This document shows positions 34,388 through 46,447 of a stretch of 64,000 nt of DNA, in pieces. Numbering within the stretch: the stretch's first letter is position 1; each line of letters begins with the position of its first letter. This DNA is from Clarkia xantiana subsp. parviflora (taxonomy: Eukaryota > Streptophyta > Magnoliopsida > Myrtales > Onagraceae). The DNA lies in NCBI GenBank assembly GCA_036873135.1, contig JAPTYO010000018.1:11399503-11463502 (forward strand). Direction: 5' to 3'. Under the pieces are notes generated by a model. That model made no database searches. It was not told the origin of the DNA and saw only the letters and a program-made list of their open reading frames with translations. The translations under genes were made by a program, and so were the position numbers.

Positions 34388-36048
34388 ATATATATATCGT
34401 TGTTGCTGTAATGACGTTGGGTCTTTCTACTATGCTCCACAAACACCATGCTTGTGGTAGATTTTTTTGCATATTTTCATTATCCTAAATACAAATCCTA
34501 TAGAGAAATTGATATTATTAATAGTATGATACAAGTATTAGGTGTAGTAAAAAAATTTCATACTTTTAAAGTTTTACATATGTTACAATCAAGTTCACAA
34601 AAATAATAATAAAAACACAACGTGCTTCACAAGTATAGTAGAAATACCCTGCAACGTGGAATAAATATATATATATATATTATAAATTCTGAAGGAAAGA
34701 TAATAATATAATGAATGCGGAACTGAGAATTTTGTTTTTTACGTTAATAAATGCATTTATGACAGTTGAGCTAAGAGTTTTGTAATCATTAACTTCATAG
34801 CATTTATTGCACTAGGGAGCTGAGAGTTTTTAAGTTGCAATTAATTGCATTTAAAATTTCACTGATTTCGAACCATTCAAGATTCAATGTACACAATTAA
34901 TCGCAATTAAAAATTTCGGACCGTTCAAGATTCAATGTATGCAATTAATCGCAATTAAAATTTCCTTGATTTCGAACCGTTCAAGATTCAATTTATGCAA
35001 TTAATTGCAATTAAAATTTCAGACCGTTTAACATTCAATATATGTAATTAATTGAAATTAAAATTTTGCTGATTTTTAAAGACTCTTGACGCGGGCCGGC
35101 GAACGAAGATACCAGGCGATACGGGCGGCTGACAATCTCAGTGGCAGAGCCATCTCTATATCCGGCGAGATATGGTCGGCGGTCATCGAAGTCATACTGT
35201 TGAAGAACAGACGTTTGACACAGATTCGACGACCAAAGGTAGCATGTGGTACGGGCATCTAAAATTTATTTGTGAACTTGCGCAATAGTATTTTATGGTT
35301 AAAAAATTTTCAGTCTTTCGTTTACTTTTTCAAATTTTAGACTGATATTTTATTTAAAAATAGTGATGCAACATATTACAAATAGTCAGTATAAATTTTA
35401 TCGAATATTAGTTTGTTAATTATACATATTTGTGTTTAAATCTGTGGCTGTGTGGGAATATAAATTAATTGATTAAAAAGATATATAAGAGTAAATATAG
35501 TTTAAGGGGAAAAAAGGCTAAATAGAGCATAAAGCTTTTTTAAAAGAAATGGGCGGTTTTGTTAATAGTCGGCATCAGGGATTTTAGTTGAGTAAGGTGG
35601 AAATGACAGAGCAAGCAAGAAAAGAAAGACCAAATACATACAAATGGCTCTTAAGGAAAAAGGAATCTACAATAATGGTCGACAAAGACATACCTTATTT
35701 ACTTGGAATAGAACTACTTAAATGATCTCTTCTACGGTACCACCATATTCATTGTTTCTCAGTCATCTACCTATCTAGGTTAGGTGTAAACATATATGAA
35801 TTACTTGATGATACGTACATCTTTCATTTTTGTGTAAAAAAAACGAAGAAATGTTTTTAGGGTGTTTTTTTTTTTTTTTTTGGGGTGAGGTTTGTAGATT
35901 TTGATGAAGAGGTATCATACAATGAATGGAGTAAGAGAGAAAACAATAAACTTGGGTCGAAAAATGTCACTGGAAATATTAATTTAGAAATAAATTTAGT
36001 AAATCAACTATGAAAAATTGCATTTTAATTCTTTTTAAATGATTAAAC
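34388..36048. other. AT-rich region between H and F
   Basis: Holds an (AT)n microsatellite (34664-34682), a tandem repeat (34840-35075), a small GC-richer island (about 35085-35260) and seventeen T at 35865-35881. No gene or known element was recognised. Confidence 0.6.
34840..35075. repeat. AATTAATCGCAATTAAAATTTC tandem repeat
   Basis: About four units of 50-60 bases carrying CCGTTCAAGATTCAATGTATG and a GCAATTAATCGCAATTAAAA motif. Units with and without a TTGATTTCGAA insert alternate. Confidence 0.8.
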
Positions 36049-36786
36049 TGTTGGACAACGGTCGAAGCTCCGTTACGTTCTTGACGGAAAGCTTGAACTC
36101 CTGGGCTCCGCGTAATCCTGCAAAAGGGGATGACCTGGGTGGTGACCCAGAATCCCTCTCCGATGCTTAAATGAGTGTATGAACGATGGGGTGGTAAGCA
36201 GTAATCTAAGTTCGTATTAGAATGTTTGTTTTCTGAGGTAACTTCCTCCTTTATATAGGAGGGGAAGTTACTCAGTTACCTGTAACTGCGCCTGGCAGTT
36301 TTACCCACGATTCCGTATATCTCGTTCGGGATTCCGTGTATCTCGCCCCACGCTCCGCGTATCTCGCCCACGTTCCGCATATCTCGGGCACGCCCTGCGT
36401 ATTTCGGAGGAGGTTATCTGTATCTCAAACGTCTCCCCGCTACCCTATTTAGTAGGAGGGTTTCTTGGTCTTATCCTCTGATCTCAAGTCCCAATTCATA
36501 TCGGGGACTCCAGAGTTATCTCATTCTAGGTCACCACCCAGGACCCCTTGTCTCACGAGACAGGTCCAGCTTCCTCGGGGCTTTATTATCGGGGCCTTCT
36601 CAAAGGCATATCGGGGCCTACTCGGAGGCTTCTCGTCGGGAGCGCTCAGCTCGTATATCGGGACCGATCTCGTCGGGACTCTTCATACTGGGCTTCTAGA
36701 CCTTCCAGGTCTTTTATAAGGCCCACCAGGCTTACTCGCCGTCTATTGACTGTTAACGGGGCTAAAGATTATATCGAAACCCATCA
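36049..36786 (-). repeat. 3' LTR of element F
   Basis: 738 bp, TGTTGGACAACGG to CCCATCA. Nearly identical to 46448-47190. The minus-strand TATATAAAGG at 36249-36258 repeats the promoter of the 5' LTR. Confidence 0.92.
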
Positions 36787-36797
36787 TTTGCCCCCAA
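36787..36797 (-). promoter_or_regulatory. polypurine tract of element F
   Basis: The minus strand reads CTTGGGGGCAAA against the LTR start TGATGGG. Identical in element G. Confidence 0.85.
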
Positions 36798-37218
36798 GAC
36801 ATGGGGGACTTGCAGTCCGTCGTGTCTTCCAATTCCAGACCTCCCGACCTCATCGTCGAAGGCTTTTATCTCCAGACCTCCCGATATCACTATCGGAGGC
36901 TTTTATCTTCAGACCTCCCGATATCACCATCGGAGGCTTTTACCTTAGGCACAATTCTTGAATAACAGAGCTTCTCACTCATAATTCCTCAGACTCTAAG
37001 GACAGTTGCGAAATCCGAGGAGACTCCTCGGTTACTGCAGCATTAAATGCTAAGGATAATGAAACGACGCCTAAACTGGCGTGACTGCTGCTTTCTGAAA
37101 AAGCACTCATTACGTCACTAACGTCTCTTCCGTACTGTCCCTATAATCTCGGCGATCAAGATTGAGTCGTTTCATCTTCAACGGTCCAGATTGGAGTCTG
37201 TTCAGCTGTCTCTTTGCC

Positions 37219-37226
37219 TATAAAAG
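37219..37226 (+). promoter_or_regulatory. TATA box of the antisense gene in F
   Basis: GCCTATAAAAGCCAG lies 166 bases upstream of the ATG at 37392 and points into the antisense gene. G has TATAAAAC at the matching place, 175 bases from its ATG. Confidence 0.65.
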
Positions 37227-37391
37227 CCAGAACCCTGGCACTATTCACTCCTTCCCTACCGTTTTGATTTCTGGAAATTCTGCCATTGACGAACCTCGAA
37301 GCGTTTTCTCCAAGTTTCGTCTGATTTTCCGGTGATCCAAGGCCTCCAGCCGTCAAAATCTTTCTTCGTCTTCTTCAACCCATCATCTACT

Positions 37392-40077
37392 ATGTCTGGT
37401 AAGGTTTTCATTCTCTGCTTTCCTTTACTGAATTTGTCTGCTTTTCCTTTCCTGAGTTCCTATTATGGCCGTTTTTAGACGAGGCCAGTTCCGGAGAAAG
37501 GAACCCCTTTATCTTTGAGCTTGCTACTAACGAGATCTCTGAGACCTTGTACGAGGCTGCTCTCCGAGAAAGCTGCATTACTTCACCCTGGGAACCCTGC
37601 TTCCCCTATGAGTCCCAGCAAACCACCAGGAGGAAGCACAAATTCACGCGTCCTCGGGAAGGAGAGGTGTTTGTCTCCACGGGGCAGGTAAACGCCGGGA
37701 TCCGATTCCCCTTCTGCGGGAATCTAGTTGAGATGTGCAACTTCTATAAGACGCATCCATCCACCTTCTCCCCACACGCTATCCGCGTGTGGAATGCCTT
37801 CCAGGTTCTGTGCCTCCACCAACAGTGGACGTATAGCTTGCTGCTCTTCCGCACCTTCTACGGGATGAAGTGCAATAAGGCTGGTGTCTGCTCCTTCACT
37901 CCCTGACTCCCCAAATGGACCAAGGAACAACTTTCTCGGTTCGGCGGGGATGGTGAGACCTGGAAGTTTAACAAGGATCGGGTGCTCATTCGTGACCCAG
38001 GGTCCGACAATAGCGGATGGAAGAAGTATTACTTCTTCGTCCAGAATAGCTCTATCCCATGGCCCCGATGGGAGGTTGTGGCGGACCCTGCTCCCAAGCT
38101 CGAAGTCTACACCGAGGATGACTTCAACACTCTTCAGCTGGTCCAGCTTTACCGTTGGGGGGAATCCTTCGTTCCCCTCGACGCCAACAAGCTTGTGGAG
38201 GGGGACTTGATCTTGATCGGAGTCCAACTCCTCGATTCCGTTTCCGAGAATTTGGTTATCTGGGTAACACTTCTAACTGCCTTTTATTTTGATTTTGCAG
38301 CCAAGAAGGCATCTCTGCTGACTCATCTCGTGTTGAAGCAGGGGGAGACTGATGCTGTTCAAGGCTCCTCCAAGCGAAGGCGGAAGTCCTTGAAGAGGGG
38401 AGCCTCTTCTTCTGCAGCTTCTCCGACCGAGGAACAGGTCGGGTTGGCCAAGCGGACCAGAAGAGAGAAGGTAGACCAAGCCTCCGGTGTAACCACTGCT
38501 GAGGAAGGTAAGCGCGTTCGCCACGCTATTAAGAAATATAGAAGGTTGGTTCCCGAGGAGTTTATCCCCGCTGATCGGGAGTCGCGGGTCCGAGAAATTA
38601 AATATATACTTCGAGGAGAAACCCCCCGCGTCCTCAAGGCGGGATACTACAACTTCTTCGGAAAGGACCAACACGTCGCGCGCCAAATCATCTGGTGCCC
38701 CAATAATATTCTGCCTGACTTCATTCGTCCCGCAACCGCAGGTCCATCAGAGGCTCTTACTCCGAAGAAGGCTGGTACTCCAGCAAGGGCTGCGACTCCA
38801 CAGGAGCCGATGACTGAGGATGCCCCGACGGAAGCTCAGTTCTGTCGGGTGACCAACTTGGAGGCTTCCCCCTCCTCCGAGGAGCCAAATGAAGGCGGCT
38901 TGCTACCCCGCCAAAGGCCAGGTCGAAGCATCCTGAGGCCAACTGTGGAGGAGGACGTGTCTCGGAGTCCTCCCCTGGATCTGCGTTCTCCAACTCCGGA
39001 GCCCCCTGACCAAGGCTCCTCCGACCGAGTCTTCCAAGGTCATTCCTCCTCTCCCCATGGATGGGAACCTTTACCAGGTTTACACCCCCGATCAAGAGAT
39101 GGTTCCCTGGAACCCGATCGAGTCTCTTCAAGGGGTCCCACTCCATCGGGGAGACCTTCAGCCAGAACTGGTCCTGCATCTGCTGGCAGGGTCAGTTCCA
39201 CCAGCATTGAGACGCCCAATCTCCTTGGCGCGGGAGGATATCGAGGAAGACTTTCGCGATATGGCTATTCGTCGGATGGAGGTAAAACTTTACTCTCGCT
39301 TTTGTTCTTTCATTTGTTGTTCTTGCCTTCAATTGTCGAGTCTTAATTTCTTTTCCTTCTGCCTTAGGAAACGGCGAACCAGCAGCGCTGCTTTGGTTAC
39401 ATCCTGGCTCTGAAGGGTGCTTTGGAGGAAGAGCAAGGCAGGTCGGACCCCAGGGCCTTGGCCAAACTCCAGGAGGACCTTGCCAGCGCTGTGGCGGCAT
39501 GGGAGAAGATAGCCAAGGAACAGACCCTCCTTGGCGAGAAGGCTATGAGCCTGCACAAGCAGGTTCAAGATCATGAAGCCGTGCTACGTCGGGAGCGGAG
39601 GATACTCAAGGAGGAACAGCAGCGGCACGAGGCGGAGAAGAGGCAGCTCATCTTCGAGAAGAACATTCTCGTGGAAGCCAAGGCGGGACTTGAGGCCGAG
39701 AAGACTGAATTTCCTGCCAAGCTGGCTGAGGCAAAGGCTCAAGGCCACGAGGAGGGTCGCCAAAAGGGTCGCGAGGAGTATCGGAACTCCGATGACTTCA
39801 AGGCGGATGCCGTGGGGTTCTGTAAAACCGAGGTGGAGAACGTTCTGTTCAATGCCGTCGAGGAACTTAAACGGCATACGAGGATTCCATCGACTTCAAG
39901 AAGTCCGAGACCCTTGCCCCCTTCGCGGAGAAATACTTCAGCCTATCCGCGGAGAGTGATGAGGTCGATGCCGCGGACCCGACTCCACAGACTGCGGAGC
40001 CTTCTGCCCAGGACCCCTCGATTCCTGCTCCCTCCAAAGCTGCTGAGGACCCAACTTCCAACAAGGACCAAGCTTAA
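37392..40077 (+). pseudogene. antisense gene of element F (gypsy-type transposon domain and coiled coil)
   Basis: Opposite-strand gene between pol and the 3' LTR. Exon 1 is only ATGTCTG (37392-37398); a phase-1 intron (37399-37478) follows, exactly as in G. The N-terminal domain has RFPFCGNLVEMCNFYKTHP and FSPHAIRVWNAF (resembles PF04195), then SSIPWPRWEV and YRWGESFVPL. A basic region, RVLKAGYYNFFGKDQ and a Ser/Pro-rich linker come next. An intron at 39282-39367 precedes a long coiled coil (39400-39870, EEEQGR through EYRNSDD). It ends with TAA at 40075. The intron-free length would be near 840 codons. An in-frame TGA at 37904 and frameshifts near 39040 and 39875 disable it. Such extra ORFs are known from Tat elements; the role is unknown. 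Confidence 0.8.
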
Positions 40078-40884
40078 TGCTTTATTCTTTAAGTCCTTGT
40101 AATTTTTCTCCTTGTATCCTCCTTGTCTCTTTGTATCGGAATCCTTAGGCCTTCGAGCCCTTATAAGAAATTCCTTTCATCTATTTTGGTCTCGATAATC
40201 GTTGCACTACTTAAAGCGACTTTAGATTCGTTACTTAAAACGTTGCAACGCATCCTTCTGATGCTTTATTCGGGACTTCACCACTTAAGGTTTCTCATCC
40301 ATATCATTTAAGGCATTTTCACACATCACTTAAGATGATTTTTTTGCACCCTTTAAGGCTTTTATCACGCCATTCTAGACGACTTAATCGTACCCCTTAG
40401 GGCTTTTATCGCGTCATTCCAGACGACTTAATCGTACCCCTTAAGGCTTTTTGCCGCATCATATAGACGACTTATGCGGACCCGTTAGGGCTTTTTCATA
40501 CCTAGGCTTTTGGTTGCATCATAAAGACGACTTACTCATACCCCGTAGGGCTTTTTTCCGTACCTCGAAAGGCTTTTTATCGCGCCATTAAGGCGACTTA
40601 CTCGTACCTCGTAAGGCTTTTAATCGTACCTCGGAAGGCTTTTTATCGCGCCATAAAGGCGACTTACTCGTACCTCGTAAGGCTTTTAATCGTACCTCGG
40701 AAGGCTTTTATCGCGTCCTTCAGGACGACTTACTAGTAGTTAGAATAAATCTAAAAGCAATTTGATCGGAAGCAACCTCTTTTATTCATTAACAACTCAA
40801 AGCTGGCTTACATCGGATCAATTGATAGACAACTTGCGCCATTCGCGGCGACTTAACATCATGCACCTCTTAAGGCGACTTAAT
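40078..40884. other. convergent 3' spacer of element F
   Basis: The region between the stop of the antisense gene (+) and the stop of pol (-). Tandem repeats fill 40330-40735 and both transcripts would end here. No coding sequence. Confidence 0.65.
40330..40735. repeat. AAGGCTTTTATCG tandem repeats in F
   Basis: Units built on CGTACCTCGTAAGGCTTTT and CGCCATAAAGGCGACTTACT. The best-kept copies repeat every ~65-67 bases between 40560 and 40735. Confidence 0.8.
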
Positions 40885-42513
40885 TCAAACATGATACTTC
40901 TTCAAGTGTGCGCCACTGAATGAATTTTTCAACGTCTTGCCATCAAGGTCTTCTAGCTTGTACGCATTCGGGGCTGGCATCCCTACAATCTTGTAAGGTC
41001 CCTCCCATTTCGGTGATAGCTTGTTGATTCGGTCTTGACAAACGAACTCATTCCTCCGCCAAACAAGTTCTCCCACGAAGAATTGTCGGGACTTGACCCG
41101 CCGATTATAATACCTGGCTGTCGCCAGACGCATCCGAGCCTGAACTTCATCAGCCTTCCACCTTTTCTCTTCGAGCAAGTCCAAGTCCAGACGTCTCATT
41201 TCCTCGTTCGTCAGAGGCTCATAATACCTCCTGCGATGGGACGCCACCGCTATCTCCACGGGAGCAACTGCCTCCGTGCCATAAACAAGGCCAAACAGAG
41301 TTTCCCCCGTCGATTGCTTGGGTGTTGTTCTAACAGCCCACAGCACGTTTTCAAGCTCATCTAGCCAATGACCCTGCAAGGCATAGACCCTCTTCTTCAA
41401 GCCATCCATCACGATCTTGTTGGCTGACTCGACTTGTCCATTGGTCTGAGCATGGTGGACGGAAGCTGTCCGATGCTCGATGTTCAATTCCTCCAGATAC
41501 TCCTTCAATTGAGCCCCATTAAACGGAGGGCCATTATCGCTGATCAACACTCGAGGAACCCCATATCGGGATACGATCTGAGATTGGAGGAACTTGAGGA
41601 TCTGCTGCCCCGTCGTCTTGGCCAACGCCTTAGCCTCTATCCACTTCGAAAAGTAATCGATGGCATGGAGTAAATACTTGCACTGACCTTTTGCTTGTGG
41701 AAGAGGTCCCACCAAGTCAATGCCCCACTGCGCGAAGGGCCAAGCACTTCTGATGGACATCAAGTCCGCGGCAGGAGCCACGATATTCGGAGCGTACCTC
41801 TGGCATGCATCGCAGGATTGGACCATCGCTGTCGCTTCCTTGTTCATCGAAGGCCAATAGTAGCCTAGATTCAATGCTTTCCTCACAATGGATCTGGCCC
41901 CTTCATGACAAGCCGCGACTCCCTCGTGCAACTCTCTCAGGATTCGATTCGTATCAGGCTCCGCCACACATTTCAGAAAAGGCTTTACATGCCCCCTCTT
42001 GTATAATTGGTTGTCCACCATCACGTAGTTGCTCACGATTCGACGCAACCTAACAGCTGCAACTTCATCATTGGGGAGTGCCTCCGTAGTCAGGTATGTG
42101 ACTATCGGGGTCATCCAGGTGGGTTTCTCTTCTTCCTCCGATCCTGCTTCAATAGCGCATACCTCCGACGGATCGATGGTTGAGATAATCACGCTCTCCA
42201 GAAAGTGCACCTTCCGATTCTCCTCGGGGGCTACACCTAGAGCAAACTTGCTTAAAGCGTCTGCTTCCGCGTTTTCCTCCCTCGGGATTGCCTCAATGTC
42301 GAAGCTTTTGAAGCTTCCCTTCAAAGTCTGCACCTCGTGCAAATACTTCCTCATTGTGGGGCTCTTGGCTTCATAATTCCCCTGGACTTGATTCACGATC
42401 AAGCTGGCATCACACTTCACTTTTAAATGACCGACTCCCGTACCTTTGGCGATTTTAAGGCCCGTGATGAAAGCCTCATACTCAGCTTCATTGTTGGTGG
42501 CCTTAAACGTCAA
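40885..42513 (-). pseudogene. archaeal-type RNase H end and integrase of element F
   Basis: 542 codons without a stop. Residues 1-92 finish the second RNase H (ATNNEAEYEAF, CDASLIVNQVQGNYEAK, REENAEADALSKF). The integrase zinc domain follows with H196, H203, C234 and C237 (ELHEG, CHEGA, CDAC). Then come the catalytic core with GIDLVGPLP (Asp near 266), SDNGPPF and NGQVESANK, and the C-terminal domain ending KNSFSGAHLKKYHV. There is no chromodomain. This part looks intact, but it is cut from the rest of pol by a TAG codon at 42514-42516, between the RYA and ALTF codons. Its 3' end faces the antisense gene. Confidence 0.9.
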
Positions 42514-42516
42514 GGC

Positions 42517-44045
42517 CTAGGCATATCGCAGGGGCTCACCTCCACCGGGCGGTATCAACACAAATCCTGCCCCCGATCCTTCTACACTTGATGAACCATT
42601 AGTGTACATCTCCCAGGTGTTCTCCTCATTTGGCTGTTCTGGCTGTTCTGCTATCGGGACCTCCATGGTTTCCCCCTCTACAGGACCTGCTTCTTCCAGA
42701 TCGGGAGCTGTAGACTCTGCTATAAAATCTGCCAATGCCTGGCCCTTAATAGCTGTCCTTGGAGCAAAGTGGATACGGAACTCCGTATGCTCGATGGCCC
42801 ATTTTACCAATCTCCCCGATGCCTCTGGTCGGTTCAAAAAGTGCTTCAAGGGCTGATTAGTTAACACCGTAACCTCGTGGGCATGGAAGTAAGGTCGTAG
42901 CTTTCGAGCAGCAACAATCAACGCAAAGAGATACTTCTCAATAGCGGGATAATTCATTTCAGAGCTAACAGCGACTTCAGAAACAACCAAATAGAGATAA
43001 AGCGGCTCGCCTGGAACCGGTTTCGCCAACGGCGGGAGGGTACGGAGGTGTTGTTTGAGTGCTTGGAATACCTCCTCGCACTTGTCGGACCATTCAAACT
43101 TCTTGTGGGCCCTTAGCACATCAAAAAATGGCATGGCTCGATCACTCGCCATATACAGGAAACGATTCATCGCGGCTAATCGTCCATTCAGCACCTGGAC
43201 CTCCCGATGGGTTTTCGGAGACTGCATCTCCTCGATTGCTCTCAGCTTCTCAGGATTCACCTCGATTCCTCTCTGGCTCACCATAAATCCCAGGAATTTT
43301 CCTGAGTTCACCCCGAAAGCGCACTTGTCTGGGTTCAAACGAACCTGATGAAACTTCATCCGCTCAAACGCCACCGCCAAGTTTTGGACATGGTCTCCTG
43401 CCTGTCGGGACTTCACCAGCATGTCATCCACATAAGCCTCCATGGTCTTTCCCAGCATGTCCCCGAACAATTTGTTCACCATCCTCTGGTAAGTTGCTCC
43501 GGCATTGATCAGCCCGAAGGGCATAACGTCGTAGTGATAGACGTCACTATCAGCATAGAAGGCTGTATGGGGGGCATCCTTTTTCGCCATCTTGATCTGG
43601 TTGTAACCGGAATAAGCATCCATGAAGCTCAACAGCTCGTGCCCAGATGTGGCATCCACCAACTGATCAATCCTCGGGAGCGGATAACAATCCTTCGGGC
43701 AGGCCTTGTTCAAGTCGCGGAAATCGACACACATCCGCCACTTCCCATTACTCTTTCTCACCAGGACCGGGTTAGCGACCCAAGTCTGGAATCGGAGCTC
43801 CTTGATGAATCCAGCGTCGAGCAACCTGCCCACCTCCTGCTGGATCGCGATCTTCTTATCCGCGCCCATCAGACGCCTCTTCTGCGCGATAGGCTTGATC
43901 GCGGGATCAATCTTCAGCTCGTGCACTATCACGTCGGGGCTGATTCCTGGCATATCGCTCGGGGACCAGGCAAACAGCTCCTTAAACTCCTTCAGGAGCT
44001 CGATTAAATCTCGGGCTCTTTCCTCCGACAAAGCAGACCCGATCT
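42517..44045 (-). pseudogene. reverse transcriptase and RNase H of element F
   Basis: About 504 codons from 44031. The linker ELFAWSPSDMPGIS leads into RT with WRMCVDFRDLNKACPKD (residues 99-115), FMDAYSGYNQ (Asp near 138), FGLINAGATYQRM and YVDD at residues 200-203. The gypsy RNase H follows, but SSEMNYPAIEKYLF shows that about 20 residues present in element D (IREEN...YFVSK) are missing. The archaeal-type RNase H then starts with MYTNGSS, whereas D has MYTDGSS, so its first catalytic Asp is Asn. Upstream, a TAA near 44057 and a frameshift separate it from gag-protease. RT motifs intact; RNase H functions doubtful. Confidence 0.88.
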
Positions 44046-44065
44046 TTACCTTTCTTTAAGGTCCG

Positions 44066-46393
44066 TCAATCTCGACCTCTTTCAGATCCTCCATAACACC
44101 TCCTCCTTCGGGTGGCGTTAACATAACACCTTCTGGATGCCACCTGGTCACCCTTGACTTCTCCAACCCCATTGTCAGTCGGGAACTTCATCTTCTGGTG
44201 GACGGTCGAGGCGACTGCCATGAGTGGGTTGATGGTGGTCCTCCCGATAATAGCGTTATACGTCCCCGCAGGCTCTACCACGACGAAATCCACGTTCCGC
44301 CGTTCCACTTTCCAGCCACTACCGAATTCCACCGGTAAGGTAATCATACCCAACGGATAGGAAGTAGAGCCAGAGAATCCTACCATCGGGAAGTTCACCT
44401 GCGTCAGGTCTTTCTTCGTCTTTCCCATGGCCTCTAGGGCGTCCATAAACAGAATGTCGGAGGAGCTCCCTCCATCTATCAGGATCCGCTTCATCTCGGA
44501 TCCATCCACATCCAAGGTAACGACCAAGGCGTCATCGTGGGGGCACTCCACGCCTATCAAATCCTCCGCTGAGAAACAAATCACCATTTCTTCCTTTACA
44601 GTCCACGACCGGGACCTCTTTCCTAACACCACAGCAGCAGAGATACGGGAAGCATAATTCTCCCGAGAAGCGGAGGTATCACCTCCCGCCGTCGTTCCTC
44701 CGTGAATGACGTTAATGGTTCCCCGCCTCTCCTTACGGGCACCGGAGGATTCCGGCTCAACCTTCTTCTTCTTTGGGGATCGGTCGCGGGACTTGGAACG
44801 AGACCGCGATCGAGTCTTGGAACGGGATCGACACCGTCCCCTACCAACAAACTCCTTGAGCTTCCCCTTCTGGATCAGCTTCTCTATCTCCTTCTTCAGC
44901 TCTCGACAGTTATCGGTGTCGTGACCATTGGCTCGATGGTACCGACAGCAACGGTCAGAGCGACCTCCCAAGAATTCACCTACCTTCCTCGAGGGGTATC
45001 GGGCGAGACCCTGCCGATCCATCACTGCTAGCACGGAGGTCATTGAACTGTTGAGGGGAACATTACGACCCTCGCGGTTATCCTTCCTCGGAGGACGCTT
45101 GTCCTCCCTTCTATCGGGGCGACCACGGCTCCTACTTCCCTCCAATTTGTCGCTCCCTTTGCGATCATCCGACAGCTTGGACAATGGCTTTCCTCTTCCC
45201 GACTTCGGAGGATCAAGCTCTCCGGCAGCAATCTTTGATTCCTGCACGTCGATTTGCTGCTTCACCCTTGCCTGCAAGGCCTCCATACTCCACACAGCCT
45301 TCGCGGCTACACTGTGCATCAGGTCGGAACTATACGGAGCAGTCAGGTTCCGAAGGAAAGTGCGGATGGTCTCTCCTTCCGATATCTCCTCATCGATCTC
45401 CGCGGCACTAGCAGTGAACCGTTGGTAGTAGTATGCCAACGATTCGTCAGATCTCTGCACCACCTGGGTCAAAGACCTCACGCTCTTCAAGAGACGCCTA
45501 CGACCTTGATATTGCTTGATGAAGCGGTCATGCATATCAGCCCAGCAAGTAATACTTCCCGGCGGTAGGCTGAAAAACCATGTCATGGCCCTTTCTCCCA
45601 AGGTGATCGGGAACAGTGAACACACGAGGTCATCATTCGAGGTCCTACCCATACAGGCCTGGACATGCCTCTGAACATGGCGGACCGGGTCTCCTTCACC
45701 ATCGTACTCCTTGATGGTCGGGATGCCTAGCCCTGGCGGGGCGATAGTATCCAACAGCCGTGGAACAAAAGGATGAGTGGATCGGTCCCTCAGCTCCGAT
45801 GTCATATGCTTCTGGTCGCCCATGCAGATGTTGACCATTTTCACCACCTGGTCGGGGGTGATGGGGCCATTTAGGGGAATGGTCCTGTGTTGCACTGGTC
45901 CGGGACCATCGACCACGAACTTCTCCGAGTGCGCTGGCTCCTTACCCCTATTCCTGGGCTGAACCTCCTGTTCTTCTTGAACCTCCCTTGGAGGAGGTGT
46001 GGGCAACTCCTCTCTTAGAGGTAACTCTTCTCCCCTCCTAGCAGCCTCTCTCTTGTCCAGCAGAGCCTCCATGGCCGCCAAAAACATGGGCATAGCATCG
46101 GCTACTGCCTTAGCCAACTCCGAGTTTGAGGAAGCACCTACCTCCCTCCGCGGGATTTCTTCTCTGTGCACCACCGGATTTGGAGGAGCATCCACCTCTC
46201 TTCTCGGGATATCCTCCCTGTTCACCGCCGTGTCTCGGACTGAGACCTCATAATCTCCACCATGACCCCCTGTCTGAGAAACAGCAGGGTGCTCACCTTG
46301 TTCAGCAGCATGCTCCGGCAACAGGGAATTCACAGTTCCAGCAGGGCGAGAACTGCCGGCCTAGACTTGCTTCTTCTTGCCACCACCAGCCAT
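44066..46393 (-). pseudogene. gag-protease of element F
   Basis: The natural start is probably ATG at 46391-46393 (MAGGGKKKQ), but codon 11 is TAG (46361-46363). From 46333 the frame is open for 755 codons. It has an acidic, Pro-rich N-terminus, the capsid-like core (VQHRTIPLNGP, GIPTIKEYDGEGDP, TWFFSLPPG, YYQRFTAS), a zinc-knuckle-like CCRYHRANGHDTDNC near residue 465, an Arg/Ser repeat domain, and an aspartic protease with ILIDGGSSSDILF near residue 620 and YNAIIGRTTINPL. The end is frameshifted (CYGGSERGRD) where the B and E homologues continue towards the RT linker. It would make capsid-like particles and process them if translated. Confidence 0.9.
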
Positions 46394-46430
46394 CGATCTA
46401 GTAGAAACTATTTTGGCTTTTCGTAAGATT

Positions 46431-46446
46431 CCCACAGATGGCGCCA
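46431..46446 (-). promoter_or_regulatory. primer binding site of element F
   Basis: The minus strand reads TGGCGCCATCTGTGGG, one base from the LTR end at 46448. Confidence 0.82.
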
Positions 46447-46447
46447 A

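Noticed and set aside
38264..38300. GTAAC...GCAG tract in F (and 61577-61617 in G) as an intron
   Set aside because: 37-41 bases is below normal plant intron size, and in F the frame reads through. Left open, not annotated as an intron.
37724..39877. Minus-strand open frames opposite the F antisense gene
   Set aside because: Shadow frames of the plus-strand exons; no domain motifs and no conservation in G.
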